The notes under the pieces are model-generated. The model searched no databases. It was not told the origin of the DNA and was given only the letters and a program-made list of their open reading frames with translations. A stretch of 64,000 nt of DNA, taken from Limnobacter humi (lineage in GTDB: Bacteria > Pseudomonadota > Gammaproteobacteria > Burkholderiales > Burkholderiaceae_B). Positions 44,619 through 54,203 of this stretch are shown here, piece by piece. Position numbers and translations under genes: made by a program. Numbering within the stretch: position 1 is the stretch's first letter; every line of letters begins with the position of its first letter. The stretch lies in contig NZ_JANIGO010000002.1 in the NCBI RefSeq assembly GCF_024518835.1, forward strand, positions 439,522 to 503,521, given 5' to 3'.

Positions 44619-46949
44619 ATGACGACTGTTCAAAATCGGATTATCGCCCAGTTGGCCCAGGAATTGGGCTGCGCAGCCCAACAAATTCAAGCCGCTGTCC
44701 AACTGCTCGATGAGGGTGCCACCGTGCCCTTTATTGCGCGGTATCGAAAAGAGGTGACTGGGGGCCTTGACGATGCTGTATTGCGCGACTTACAGGAACG
44801 ACTCGTCTATTTGCGGGAGTTGGAAGATCGACGTGCGGTGATCCTGGAAAGCATCGGTGGCCAAGGCAAGCTGACCCCCGAATTGAAAGCTGCTGTTGAA
44901 GCGGCCGGCAACAAGCAAACATTGGAAGACCTGTACCTGCCTTACAAACCCAAGCGGCGCACGCGGGCGCAAATTGCCCGAGAAGCTGGCCTTCAACCAC
45001 TGGCCGATGCCATCTTGGCCCAACATGACTGCGTGCCGGAAAATCTGGCTACCAGCTACCTGAATCCAGAACACCAGATCAACGATGTGAAAGCGGCCCT
45101 GGATGGTGCCAAAGATATTTTGGCTGAGCAGTTTTCTGAAAATGCAGACCTGTTGGCACGCCTTCGAACCCGCCTGACCGCCGAGGGCTCGATTCGTGCG
45201 GCAGTGGTGCCGGAAAAAGCAGCAGAGGCCATCAAGTTCCAGGATTATTTTGAACACCAAGAACCGCTGAAACAGGTCGCTTCCCACCGCATGCTGGCCA
45301 TGCTCCGTGGACGTGAACAAGGTTTTCTGACACTCAAGGTTGATTTGCCAGAAGTGTGGGACAACGAAAACCCGCGTGCAGCCCACCCCTTTGAAACCGA
45401 AATCGCCAACCTCCACAAAATCAATCGCGATGAATCACCCCGTGGCAAATTTCTCAGTGAAGTGTGCCGTTGGACCTGGCGCATCAAACTGGCAAGCACA
45501 CTGGAAAGCGAAGTGGTGGCCAACATGCGCGACGCAGCACAAGCCGATGCGATTGGTGTATTTGGTAAAAACCTGAAAGACCTGTTGCTGGCGGCACCAG
45601 CTGGCGCCAAAGCCACAATGGGCCTGGACCCGGGCATTCGCACGGGGGTCAAGGTTGCCGTGGTGGATGCCACCGGCCAAGTGGTGGCCACCACCACCGT
45701 GTTTCCGCATGAGCCTCGCCGCCAATGGGACGAATCTATCGCTGTACTGGCGGCCCTGTGCCACAAACACCAGGTTGAATTGATCGCGATTGGCAATGGC
45801 ACAGCCAGCCGGGAAACCGACCAACTGGCCAGTGACCTGCTGGCTCGACACAAAGACCTGAAAGCCACCAAGGTGATGGTCAGTGAAGCGGGCGCTTCCG
45901 TTTACAGTGCATCGGCACTGGCCTCTGCCGAGTTGCCCGAACTCGATGTGAGCTTGCGCGGCGCTGTTTCAATTGCTCGACGACTGCAGGACCCATTGGC
46001 GGAATTGGTCAAAATCGATCCAAAATCGATTGGGGTGGGCCAATACCAGCATGATGTCGACCAACGTCAGTTGAGCGGACGTTTGGAGGCAGTGGTCGAG
46101 GACTGCGTGAACGCTGTGGGCGTGGAAGTGAACACGGCATCGGAAAGCCTGTTGGCCCGAGTGTCGGGCTTGAATGCATCGGTGGCCAAAGCATTGGTGA
46201 GTTTTCGAAATACCCATGGTCAATTCAAAAGCCGTGATGATTTAAGGAAAGTGCCGCGCCTTGGCGATAAAACCTTTGAACAGGCAGCGGGTTTTTTGCG
46301 CATCCATGGTGCAGACAACCCCTTGGACGCATCAGCAGTTCACCCCGAAGCCTATATCGTGGTCGAAAAAATGGCCCAGAAGGCTGGCAAGCCAGTCGGC
46401 AGTTTGGTGGGCAATAAAGAAGTTCTGAAAACATTCAAACCCACGGAATTTGTGGACGAACGCTTCGGCTTGCCCACCGTCGAAGACATTTTGCTGGAAC
46501 TGGACAAACCTGGCCGCGATCCACGTCCCAGTTTCAAAACCGCCAAATTTGATGACAATGTTCACACCATGGCCGACTTGAAACCAGGCATGTTGCTGGA
46601 AGGGGTGGTCACCAACGTGGCCAACTTTGGCGCGTTTGTAGACATTGGCGTGCACCAGGACGGATTGGTGCATGTGTCAGCATTGTCCAACACCTTCGTG
46701 AAAGACCCACACAGCGTGGTCAAAGCTGGCCAGGTGGTGAAGGTGAAAGTGCTGGAGATTGACATTCCCAGGAAGCGGATTTCGCTCACCATGCGCTTGA
46801 GCGACGACCCCGTGAAAAGTACGGGTGGACAGGTTCAAGCCAACCGTGCCGGTGGCGGTCAGCGCGATATTCGCCGCGCCAGCTCCTCACCAGCTCCTTC
46901 TAACAACGCATTCGCGGCCGCTTTTGCCAAAGCAAAAAACAGCAAATAA
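44619..46949 (+). CDS. tex: Tex family transcription accessory / RNA-binding protein
   Basis: This 776-residue Tex protein resembles eukaryotic Spt6. The N-terminal helical part (TVPFIARYRKEVTGGLDD), the YqgF/RNase H-like domain (MGLDPGIRTGVKVAVVD), helix-hairpin-helix motifs (near NAVGVEVNTAS) and a C-terminal S1 RNA-binding domain (EGVVTNVANFGAFVDIGVH) are all present, followed by a Ser/Ala-rich tail. I use ATG 44619 (MTTVQNRIIA). It converges on zapE with repeat copy 5 between them. Confidence 0.95.
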   Translation: MTTVQNRIIAQLAQELGCAAQQIQAAVQLLDEGATVPFIARYRKEVTGGLDDAVLRDLQERLVYLRELEDRRAVILESIGGQGKLTPELKAAVEAAGNKQTLEDLYLPYKPKRRTRAQIAREAGLQPLADAILAQHDCVPENLATSYLNPEHQINDVKAALDGAKDILAEQFSENADLLARLRTRLTAEGSIRAAVVPEKAAEAIKFQDYFEHQEPLKQVASHRMLAMLRGREQGFLTLKVDLPEVWDNENPRAAHPFETEIANLHKINRDESPRGKFLSEVCRWTWRIKLASTLESEVVANMRDAAQADAIGVFGKNLKDLLLAAPAGAKATMGLDPGIRTGVKVAVVDATGQVVATTTVFPHEPRRQWDESIAVLAALCHKHQVELIAIGNGTASRETDQLASDLLARHKDLKATKVMVSEAGASVYSASALASAELPELDVSLRGAVSIARRLQDPLAELVKIDPKSIGVGQYQHDVDQRQLSGRLEAVVEDCVNAVGVEVNTASESLLARVSGLNASVAKALVSFRNTHGQFKSRDDLRKVPRLGDKTFEQAAGFLRIHGADNPLDASAVHPEAYIVVEKMAQKAGKPVGSLVGNKEVLKTFKPTEFVDERFGLPTVEDILLELDKPGRDPRPSFKTAKFDDNVHTMADLKPGMLLEGVVTNVANFGAFVDIGVHQDGLVHVSALSNTFVKDPHSVVKAGQVVKVKVLEIDIPRKRISLTMRLSDDPVKSTGGQVQANRAGGGQRDIRRASSSPAPSNNAFAAAFAKAKNSK

Positions 46950-46965
46950 GCCGATTCACGCTGTA

Positions 46966-46982
46966 GGCTCATCGGTTGAGCC
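46966..46982. repeat. GGCTCA-N5-TGAGCC inverted repeat, copy 5 (shared tex/zapE 3' hairpin)
   Basis: This exact copy has spacer TCGGT. Symmetry extends outward to 12-bp arms, 46960-46971 and 46977-46988. It lies between the convergent tex and zapE genes and touches the zapE stop codon. It probably serves as a bidirectional 3'-end structure, although no T-tract follows. Confidence 0.88.
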
Positions 46983-48073
46983 TACAGCTTGACTGCGCTG
47001 CGTTTTGGGGCGTCTAGATATTCAGTGGATTGCATTTCCACAATGCGGCTCACCGTACGGAAAAATTCATTCGCCATGGCGCCTTCGGTGTACAACTCCT
47101 CAGGCTCCACCGCCGCAGACATGATCAACTTCACCTTGTGGTCGTAGAATACATCGATCAACCAAGTGAAACGGCGGGCTTCAGAGGCCATGCCAGCGCC
47201 CATTTTTGGAACACCACTGAGAATGACGGTTTGAAATTGGCTGGCAATTTCCAGATAGTCATTCTGTGAGCGTGGACCACCACACAGGGTCGGAAAATCA
47301 AACCAGATGACCGAACCCGCCCGACGAACAGCACGAATTTTTCGGGCTTCAATTTCAAGCAGCGGGCTTTCATCGGCCACTTCAGCCAGCCGATCGAACG
47401 CCTCTTTCAACTGCCCATCGGTTAAATCGTTCAAGGGCATCAGGTAAACATTGAGTTGTTCCAAGGTGCGCCGCCGATAATCCACCCCCACATCCACATT
47501 GATGACATCCAGCTGCTTGTTGAGCAAATCGATGGCGGGCATGATTCGGTCCCGATGCAAGCCATTGGGGTACAAGTCATCGGGTTTGTAATTGGATGTC
47601 ATCAAAAAGGTCACGCCATTGGCAAACAAGGCATCCAGCAGTCGATACAGAATCATGGCATCGGCAATGTCCGACACATGAAACTCATCAAAACAAATCA
47701 GGCGATAGCGCTTGGCAATCCGGGAGGCGACCTCCAGCAATGGGTCTTGCACACCCTTGAGCTCATCCAGCTCTGCGTGCACACCCCGCATGAATTCGTG
47801 AAAATGCAGGCGGGTTTTGCGTTGTACGGTCACGCAGTTGTAAAAGCAATCCATCAAAAAGCTTTTGCCGCGCCCCACCCCCCCCCACAGGTAAAGACCC
47901 TTGGGAACCGCAGGGCGATTCAGGAATTTCTTGATGACACTGCTTCGGGCTTTTTTATATTCCACAAACTCGTCGTAAAACACCTGCATGCGGTCTACCG
48001 CCTTGCGCTGTGCCGCATCAGGCTGATAGCCACGCTCAGCCAAGGTTTGTGTGTAATAGTCGACGACGTTCAC
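46982..48073 (-). CDS. zapE: cell division protein ZapE (AFG1-like ATPase)
   Basis: This 363-residue P-loop ATPase of the AFG1/ZapE family affects Z-ring stability and has links to respiratory protein turnover. Walker A GGVGRGKSFLMD and Walker B LICFDEFHVSDIADAM are complete. I chose the GTG at 48073 (reads as MNVVDYYTQTL), which matches where betaproteobacterial homologues begin. A TTG at 48118 would add 15 residues. Neither has a strong ribosome-binding site. It is downstream of the odhA-odhB-lpdA operon, beyond a hairpin. Confidence 0.88.
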   Translation of the reverse strand: MNVVDYYTQTLAERGYQPDAAQRKAVDRMQVFYDEFVEYKKARSSVIKKFLNRPAVPKGLYLWGGVGRGKSFLMDCFYNCVTVQRKTRLHFHEFMRGVHAELDELKGVQDPLLEVASRIAKRYRLICFDEFHVSDIADAMILYRLLDALFANGVTFLMTSNYKPDDLYPNGLHRDRIMPAIDLLNKQLDVINVDVGVDYRRRTLEQLNVYLMPLNDLTDGQLKEAFDRLAEVADESPLLEIEARKIRAVRRAGSVIWFDFPTLCGGPRSQNDYLEIASQFQTVILSGVPKMGAGMASEARRFTWLIDVFYDHKVKLIMSAAVEPEELYTEGAMANEFFRTVSRIVEMQSTEYLDAPKRSAVKL

Positions 48074-48158
48074 GTTTACGGCGTTCAGAATTGGTGGGTA
48101 CAAAAATGGCTGAGGCAAAAGCCGTCAGCCGCAAGTTGAACAGTGATGCGAGTGTAAG

Positions 48159-48202
48159 TCAAAGTGCAGGCAACCAGATCGATTCAATCTAGTGCCTGCA
48201 CT
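48159..48202 (-). terminator. 3' hairpin of the odhA-odhB-lpdA operon
   Basis: AGTGCAGGCA and TGCCTGCACT form a 10-bp stem. Inside it, AGAT and ATCT extend the pairing. On the minus strand it begins 10 bases past the lpdA stop and is followed by a T-containing tract (TTTGACTTAC), so it is a plausible though imperfect terminator. Confidence 0.6.
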
Positions 48203-48211
48203 CCAGGCCGT

Positions 48212-49648
48212 TTACATATTGAGCTGGCGCTTGTCGCACGCCAACGCAGCCTCTTTCACCACCTCAGACAAGCTGGGGTGTGCGTGGCAAATGCGGCCGA
48301 TGTCTTCCGATGCCGCCTTGAACTCCATGGCCATCACTGCTTCTGCAATCAGGTCGGATGCATGGCTGTTGATGATATGCACGCCCAGCACCTCGTCGGT
48401 GGCTGCATCGGCCAACACCTTTACAAAGCCCTGTGAATCGCCCTGCCCCAAGGCACGGCCATTGGCCACAAAGGGGAACTGGCCTGGCTTGTATGCGCGC
48501 CCTTCGGCTTTCAACTGCTGCTCGGTTTTACCGACCCAAGCCACTTCAGGGCTGGTGTAAATCACCCATGGCACCGTGTCATAGTTGCAATGCCCGGCCT
48601 GACCAGCCAGAATCTCAGCCACCATCACGCCTTCTTCTTCGGCTTTGTGGGCCAGCATCGCACCGCGAATCACATCACCAATCGCGTAAACACCACTGAC
48701 CAAGGTTTGGCAATGGGCATCCACATCAATCTGACCACGTTCATTGGTTTTCAGGCCCACCGCTTCCAAGTTCAGGCCATCGGTGTTGGGCACTCGGCCC
48801 ACCGACACAATCAACTTGTCGCAAGTCAAAGACTGGTCTTTACCATCGGCACCGGTGTAAGCAACCGTAACGCCTTTCTTGGCGACCTTCACTTCACCGA
48901 TCTTCACACCGAGGTTGATGTGCAAGCCTTGCTTGGTGAAAATTTTGTGCATTTCTTTGGCAACACCTTCATCGGCTGCTGCCAAAAAGGTGGGCATGGC
49001 CTCCAGAATGGTGACTTCCGAACCCAGGCGTCGCCACACTGAACCCAGCTCAAGACCAATCACGCCAGCACCAATCACACCAAGTTTCTTGGGTACAGCA
49101 CCAAATTTCAACGCACCTTCGTTGTCGCAAACAGTCACGTTGTCGACCGGAATACCGGGCAAATGGCGTGCCTTGGAACCTGTTGCGATGATGACTTGCT
49201 TGGCTGTTACTTTCTCTTCGCCACCGGCGCCTTTCACCAAAACCTCGAAACCACCATCGACCTTGCCTGAAAAACTCGCCCAGCCTTTCAACTGAGTCAC
49301 CTTGTTTTTCTTGAACAGGTACTGAATACCCCCGGTCATTTTGGCGACGATGTCGTCCTTGCGCTTGACCATTTTGGCGACATCCATCTTCGCGCCAGTC
49401 ACGGTGATGCCATGGTCCTCGGCATGGTGTGCAATCTTCTCAAACTCTTCGGAAGAGGCCAGCAGTGCCTTGGATGGAATGCAGCCAACATTCAGGCAGG
49501 TACCGCCCAGACGTGGCTCGCCCTTGGGGTCATCGTAGGCATTGCCCTCAACACACGCCACTTTCAAACCCAGTTGCCCGGCACGGATGGCGGCAATGTA
49601 GCCGCCAGGGCCAGCACCGATCACCAATACATCGTATTGCGTACTCAT
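48212..49648 (-). CDS. lpdA: dihydrolipoyl dehydrogenase (E3)
   Basis: This 478-residue flavoprotein re-oxidises dihydrolipoamide for the 2-oxoglutarate dehydrogenase complex. The FAD motif [17 protein letters not shown], the redox disulphide [15 protein letters not shown], the NAD motif [17 protein letters not shown] and the C-terminal active-site His in [10 protein letters not shown] are present. It is the third gene of the operon, 12 bases after odhB, so the complex has its own E3 here. Confidence 0.97.
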   Translation of the reverse strand: MSTQYDVLVIGAGPGGYIAAIRAGQLGLKVACVEGNAYDDPKGEPRLGGTCLNVGCIPSKALLASSEEFEKIAHHAEDHGITVTGAKMDVAKMVKRKDDIVAKMTGGIQYLFKKNKVTQLKGWASFSGKVDGGFEVLVKGAGGEEKVTAKQVIIATGSKARHLPGIPVDNVTVCDNEGALKFGAVPKKLGVIGAGVIGLELGSVWRRLGSEVTILEAMPTFLAAADEGVAKEMHKIFTKQGLHINLGVKIGEVKVAKKGVTVAYTGADGKDQSLTCDKLIVSVGRVPNTDGLNLEAVGLKTNERGQIDVDAHCQTLVSGVYAIGDVIRGAMLAHKAEEEGVMVAEILAGQAGHCNYDTVPWVIYTSPEVAWVGKTEQQLKAEGRAYKPGQFPFVANGRALGQGDSQGFVKVLADAATDEVLGVHIINSHASDLIAEAVMAMEFKAASEDIGRICHAHPSLSEVVKEAALACDKRQLNM

Positions 49649-49660
49649 GTGCGGTGCTCC

Positions 49661-50944
49661 TTACAGGTCCAGCAACAGGCGGGCTGGGTCTTCCAGTGCT
49701 TCTTTCATGGCCACCAGGCCCAACACAGCTTCTCGACCGTCAATGATTCGGTGGTCGTAGCTCATGGCCAGATAGTTCATGGGGCGAATCACAATTTCAC
49801 CGTTTTCAACCACGGCGCGATCTTTCGTTGCGTGAATGCCCAAAATGGCTGACTGTGGCGGGTTGATGATGGGCGTGGACAGCATGGAACCGAACACACC
49901 ACCGTTGGAAATCGAGAAGGTACCGCCGGTCAGCTCATCCAGGCTCAACTTGCCGTCCTTGGCTTTCTGGCCAAACTCCGCAATTTTCATCTCGATATCA
50001 GCAATGCTCATTTGGTCGGCGTTGCGCAAAATGGGCACCACCAAACCACGGGGTGAACCCACTGCAATACCAATGTCGAAATAGCCGTGGTACACAATGT
50101 CGTTGCCGTCCACCGAGGCATTGAGCACGGGGTACTTCTTGAGTGCCGCCACCGCCGCTTTCACGAAAAAGCCCATGAAGCCCAGCTTGGCACCGTGCTC
50201 CTTCTCGAACTTGTCTTTGTACTTGGCCCGCAGATCCATCACTGGCTTCATGTTCACTTCATTGAACGTGGTCAGAATGGCGTTGGTCTGCTGTGACTGC
50301 ACCAAACGCTCAGCCACACGGGCACGCAAACGGCTCATGGGCACACGCTGCTCCGGGCGGCCTTCAATCAGCGTGGAGGGGTCCAGCGGAGCAGACACTT
50401 CCGGCAACAGGCTGACCGGCTTGGCTGCAGAAGGTGCTGCTGCAGGTGCCGGGGCGGGTTTGGGCGCACTCACGGCGGCAATCACATCACCCTTCGTAAT
50501 GCGGCCGTCTTTGCCGGTTCCGGCCACAGCACTGGACGACAGATTGTTCTCCGCCATCATTTTTGCGGCAGACGGCATGGCCACAGCGCCCGACGTTGCC
50601 GGCGCAGCGATGGTTGCCGCTGTGGGCGCAGGGCTTGGGGCTGCAGGCGCTGATGCCGCGGCTGGCGCTGCAGCAGGCGCCGATGCCGATGCACCAGCAA
50701 CCGCTTCGGTGTCAATCTTGGCCAGCAATTGACCTGCCACCACCGTGGCACCATCAGCGCACAAAATTTCTACAATCACACCGGCTTGTGGCGCAGGCAC
50801 TTCCAACACCACTTTGTCGGTTTCAATATCAATCAGGTTTTCATCACGTTTAACGGCGTCGCCCGGCTTTTTGTACCAGTTCAACAGGGTTGCTTCAGCA
50901 ACAGACTCGGACAGTTGTGGGACCACCACATCTACGATTGCCAT
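49661..50944 (-). CDS. odhB: 2-oxoglutarate dehydrogenase E2 (dihydrolipoyl succinyltransferase)
   Basis: This 427-residue E2 core transfers succinyl groups to CoA. One lipoyl domain (lipoyl Lys in [14 protein letters not shown], near residue 43) is followed by an Ala/Pro-rich linker, the E1/E3-binding domain ([10 protein letters not shown] ... GRITKGDV, near residues 125-160), a second Ala/Pro linker and the catalytic domain ending [13 protein letters not shown]. It is downstream of odhA across 80 bases that hold a GC-rich hairpin. Confidence 0.96.
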   Translation of the reverse strand: MAIVDVVVPQLSESVAEATLLNWYKKPGDAVKRDENLIDIETDKVVLEVPAPQAGVIVEILCADGATVVAGQLLAKIDTEAVAGASASAPAAAPAAASAPAAPSPAPTAATIAAPATSGAVAMPSAAKMMAENNLSSSAVAGTGKDGRITKGDVIAAVSAPKPAPAPAAAPSAAKPVSLLPEVSAPLDPSTLIEGRPEQRVPMSRLRARVAERLVQSQQTNAILTTFNEVNMKPVMDLRAKYKDKFEKEHGAKLGFMGFFVKAAVAALKKYPVLNASVDGNDIVYHGYFDIGIAVGSPRGLVVPILRNADQMSIADIEMKIAEFGQKAKDGKLSLDELTGGTFSISNGGVFGSMLSTPIINPPQSAILGIHATKDRAVVENGEIVIRPMNYLAMSYDHRIIDGREAVLGLVAMKEALEDPARLLLDL

Positions 50945-50976
50945 GGAATAGTTTCCTTGTAAATTCTTTGTTCACG

Positions 50977-51002
50977 GGAGGGGCCGCTCCTGCACCCCCT
51001 CC
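50977..51002 (-). other. GC-rich stem-loop between odhA and odhB
   Basis: GGAGGGG and CCCCTCC can pair over 7 bp around a 12-base loop. It lies just downstream of odhA and upstream of odhB, with no T-tract, and could stabilise the upstream mRNA or attenuate the downstream one. Confidence 0.4.
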
Positions 51003-51024
51003 ATCTCGCCACACGAAAGGTTCG

Positions 51025-53883
51025 TTACTTCGTCATTACAAAGCCTTTGAGCTTGCCAAAGGCTGCATCGATCAGCGCCTTCTGCTGCTCATTGTGCTTG
51101 GCGTAGTAACCCACGGCTGGAGACGCCGATGCAGGGCGTCCCGCATAGCCCAGGCGCTGCCCCTCTTCCAGGTTTTCCATGATGTTGTGCTGGATCTGGA
51201 ACCAGGGCCCCTGGTTTTGCGGTTCGTCCTGACACCACACCACTTCGTTGAGGTTAGGGTACTTGCGCAACTCGGCTGCCAAGGATTTGTGCGGGAAGGG
51301 ATACAACTGCTCAATGCGGATGATGGCCACATCTTTGAGGTTGCGTTCGCGGCGGTTGGACACGAGGTCGTAGTACACACGGCCTGAGCACAGTACCGCA
51401 CGCTTGACCTTGCCTGCATCCAGGTCACCCTGGTCGCCAATCACGGTGTGGAAATGCCCTTTGGACAAATCCTGCAACGTGGAAATGGCCTCTTTGTGAC
51501 GCAGCAATGACTTCGGTGTAAAGATGATCAACGGCTTGCGGAACAAGCGGATCATCTGTCGACGCAGCAGGTGGAAGATCTGTGCCGGTGTTGTGGGTTG
51601 ACACACCTGCATGTTGTTCTCGGCACACAGCTGCAGATAACGCTCGATGCGCGCAGAGGAGTGCTCAGGACCCTGACCTTCATAACCATGTGGCAACATC
51701 ATCGTGAGGCCAGATGCCCGTCCCCATTTCACCTCACCGCTGGAAATGAACTGGTCGATCACCACTTGGGCACCGTTGGCAAAGTCGCCAAACTGCGCTT
51801 CCCAAATCACCAATGTGTTGGGTTCAGCGGTCGAATAACCATATTCAAAACCCAGCACCGCTTCTTCAGACAACACCGAGTCAATCACGGTGAATGGTGC
51901 CTGACCATCGGCGATGTTTTCCAAGGGAACATAAGTCCCCTCATTCCACTTTTCACGGCCCTGGTGGTGCAACACGGCATGACGGTGTGTGAAGGTGCCA
52001 CGACCACAATCTTGACCCGTGATGCGCACTGCATACCCCGACGACACCAGCGAGGCAAATGCCAGGTGCTCACCCATGCCCCAATCCAACGGGGCCTCAC
52101 CACGGCCCATGGTGGCACGGTCGGTCACCACTTTTTGAACCAGCGGATGCAGCTTAAAAGTGTCGGGAATCGTGGTGATGCGTTCAGAAAGGCGGCGCAG
52201 TTCAGCCAGTGGGACCGATGTGTCGGCCGCATCCGTCCATTTTTTGCCCAGGAACGGTGACCAATCCACAGCGAACTTGCTCTTGTAGTTCGTCAGCACG
52301 GGATCACGACGGCTGTGTTTACCCTCGTCCATCGCTGCACGGAAGTCAGAAATCATTTGTTCTGCGTCGTCAGCGGACAACACTTTTTGCATGACCAACC
52401 GTTCGGCGTACAAGGCACGGGTACCCGGATGCTGACCGATTTTCTTGTACATCAGCGGTTGGGTTACGGCAGGCGTGTCTTGCTCGTTGTGCCCCAGTTT
52501 GCGGAAGCAGACAATGTCGATCACCACGTCCTGCTGGAACTGCATGCGGAAGTCCAGCGCCAGCTGGGTCACAAAAATCACCGCTTCCGGGTCGTCGCCG
52601 TTGACGTGAAACACGGGCGCTTCAATCATTTTGACCACGTCGGAACAGTACAATGTCGACCGGCTATCGCGGGGGTCGGACGTTGTAAATCCAATCTGGT
52701 TGTTGATGACGATGTGCACCGTACCCCCAGTGCCGTAGCCTCGGGTATGCACCAGGTTCAGGGTTTCCATCACCACACCTTGGCCTGCAAACGCAGCATC
52801 GCCATGCACCAGCACTGGCAATACCTGCTTACCGTCTTTGTCGCCACGGCGTTCCTGGCGGGCCTTTACCGAACCTTCAACCACAGGGTTCACAATTTCC
52901 AGGTGGGAGGGGTTGAACGCCAGCGACAGGTGCATGGGGCCACCCGGCGTGACAACATCCGACGAGAAACCCTGGTGATACTTCACATCACCAGCAGGCA
53001 AGTCATCGGCATGTTTGCCTTCGAATTCTTCAAACAACTGACCTGGCGCCTTGCCCAGAATGTTGACCAACACGTTCAAGCGACCGCGGTGAGCCATGCC
53101 AATGACGGTTTCCTGTACGCCATTTTTGCCAGCGCGCTGAATCACCTCATCCAGCGAAGCAATGAAGGATTCTCCGCCTTCCAGCGAGAACCGCTTTTGG
53201 CCAACGTAGCGTGTGTGCAAATAACGCTCAAGCCCTTCAGCAGCCGTCAAACGCTCCAGAATGCGCAGCTTTTCATCGGCAGTCAGTTGGGCTGTACCGC
53301 GGGTGGATTCCATGCGCTCCTGCAACCAACGCTTCTGCGCCGGGTCGCTGATGTGCATGTATTCGATGCCGATGGAGCGGCAATAGGTATCGCGCAGGGA
53401 CTTCACGATGTCCCGCAACGTCATCTGGTCTTGACCAAAGTAGGTGTTGGACGCCGAGAAGGTGATGTCCATGTCGGCCTCGGTGAGGCCATAAAAAGCG
53501 GGGTCAAGCTCAGGAATGTTGGGGCGCTCTTGACGCTTCAAGGGGTCAAGGTCTGCAAAGCGGGAACCGAGAAAGCGATAAGCCGCCACGATCGATTGGA
53601 CGTGAACCTGCTTTTTGGCAACCTCTAGGTCTGCAGACTGGATTTGCGGTTGGATGAAGCCTTTTTTGGCCCGCTGCGCAAAGGATTCGATAACCGGTGC
53701 GTGGGCGACGTCTCGTTCGTTCACATCGCCGTGAGACGAGGGGACCATTTGCAGTTGGTCAAAATACGCGCGCCATTTTTCAGGAACCGAACCTGGGTTG
53801 TCCAGGTAGGCCTCGTACATCTCTTCGACATAGGGCGCATTGCCGCCGAACAGGTACGAATTTTGTCTAGATTGTCGCATCAT
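51025..53883 (-). CDS. odhA: 2-oxoglutarate dehydrogenase E1 component
   Basis: This 952-residue thiamine-diphosphate enzyme decarboxylates 2-oxoglutarate in the TCA cycle. The N-terminal binding tail (SYLFGGNAPYVEEMYEAY), the TPP/metal region (GDAAFAGQGVVMETLNL ... HIVINNQIGFTT) and the transketolase-like pyrimidine region (RGTFTHRHAVLH) are present. It first serves as E1 of the odhA-odhB-lpdA operon. The ATG at 53883 has AAAGGTG about 8 bases upstream. A second ATG follows directly. Confidence 0.97.
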   Translation of the reverse strand: MMRQSRQNSYLFGGNAPYVEEMYEAYLDNPGSVPEKWRAYFDQLQMVPSSHGDVNERDVAHAPVIESFAQRAKKGFIQPQIQSADLEVAKKQVHVQSIVAAYRFLGSRFADLDPLKRQERPNIPELDPAFYGLTEADMDITFSASNTYFGQDQMTLRDIVKSLRDTYCRSIGIEYMHISDPAQKRWLQERMESTRGTAQLTADEKLRILERLTAAEGLERYLHTRYVGQKRFSLEGGESFIASLDEVIQRAGKNGVQETVIGMAHRGRLNVLVNILGKAPGQLFEEFEGKHADDLPAGDVKYHQGFSSDVVTPGGPMHLSLAFNPSHLEIVNPVVEGSVKARQERRGDKDGKQVLPVLVHGDAAFAGQGVVMETLNLVHTRGYGTGGTVHIVINNQIGFTTSDPRDSRSTLYCSDVVKMIEAPVFHVNGDDPEAVIFVTQLALDFRMQFQQDVVIDIVCFRKLGHNEQDTPAVTQPLMYKKIGQHPGTRALYAERLVMQKVLSADDAEQMISDFRAAMDEGKHSRRDPVLTNYKSKFAVDWSPFLGKKWTDAADTSVPLAELRRLSERITTIPDTFKLHPLVQKVVTDRATMGRGEAPLDWGMGEHLAFASLVSSGYAVRITGQDCGRGTFTHRHAVLHHQGREKWNEGTYVPLENIADGQAPFTVIDSVLSEEAVLGFEYGYSTAEPNTLVIWEAQFGDFANGAQVVIDQFISSGEVKWGRASGLTMMLPHGYEGQGPEHSSARIERYLQLCAENNMQVCQPTTPAQIFHLLRRQMIRLFRKPLIIFTPKSLLRHKEAISTLQDLSKGHFHTVIGDQGDLDAGKVKRAVLCSGRVYYDLVSNRRERNLKDVAIIRIEQLYPFPHKSLAAELRKYPNLNEVVWCQDEPQNQGPWFQIQHNIMENLEEGQRLGYAGRPASASPAVGYYAKHNEQQKALIDAAFGKLKGFVMTK

Positions 53884-54203
53884 TTGCGCTTCACCTTTCT
53901 CCGAGTTTCTCGTTCAAGATGTGGGGTTCGGACTCGACCGCAGCGACCGCTGTTCGGACCGAATCCCTACACACGTGGGTACATACACCGCACTCCCCGT
54001 CCATTCCATGGGCTCCTGCCCGGGTTTGGATAGCAAAAAACACCATCACTGATGTTTTCAGAGTATTTGAGAGAATATCAGATTAGAGAAACGCCCCTAA
54101 ACCTCTTTTTAGGTTCAGGTGTTTTTTTGTGGCGAAAAAGGGGAATTACGGGTTTTCACGAAGTGGTAGCCCGGGCCAGCGGAAATGCCAACCCGGGCAC
54201 ATC
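53884..54203 (-). other. gap upstream of odhA: untranslated leader/promoter region
   Basis: These 320 bases hold no convincing gene. The part nearest pssA contains a strong GC stem (54169-54198). Farther on is an imperfect hairpin around 54090-54128, and near 54060-54090 is an AT-rich stretch on the minus strand (TGATATTCT, AATACTCT) that is the likely odhA promoter area. No consensus -35/-10 pair stands out. Confidence 0.5.
54169..54198 (-). terminator. GC-rich stem-loop at the pssA 3' end
   Basis: GCCCGGGTTGGC and GCTGGCCCGGGC can pair over 12 bp, allowing G-U pairs, around a 6-base loop. It begins 6 bases past the pssA stop. There is no T-tract, so it may be a 3'-end-protecting structure rather than a classical terminator. 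Confidence 0.45.

Noticed and set aside
54086-54128. Intrinsic terminator on the plus strand before odhA
   Set aside because: A hairpin followed by seven T residues is present on the plus strand, but no plus-strand gene leads into it and the stem has several mismatches.
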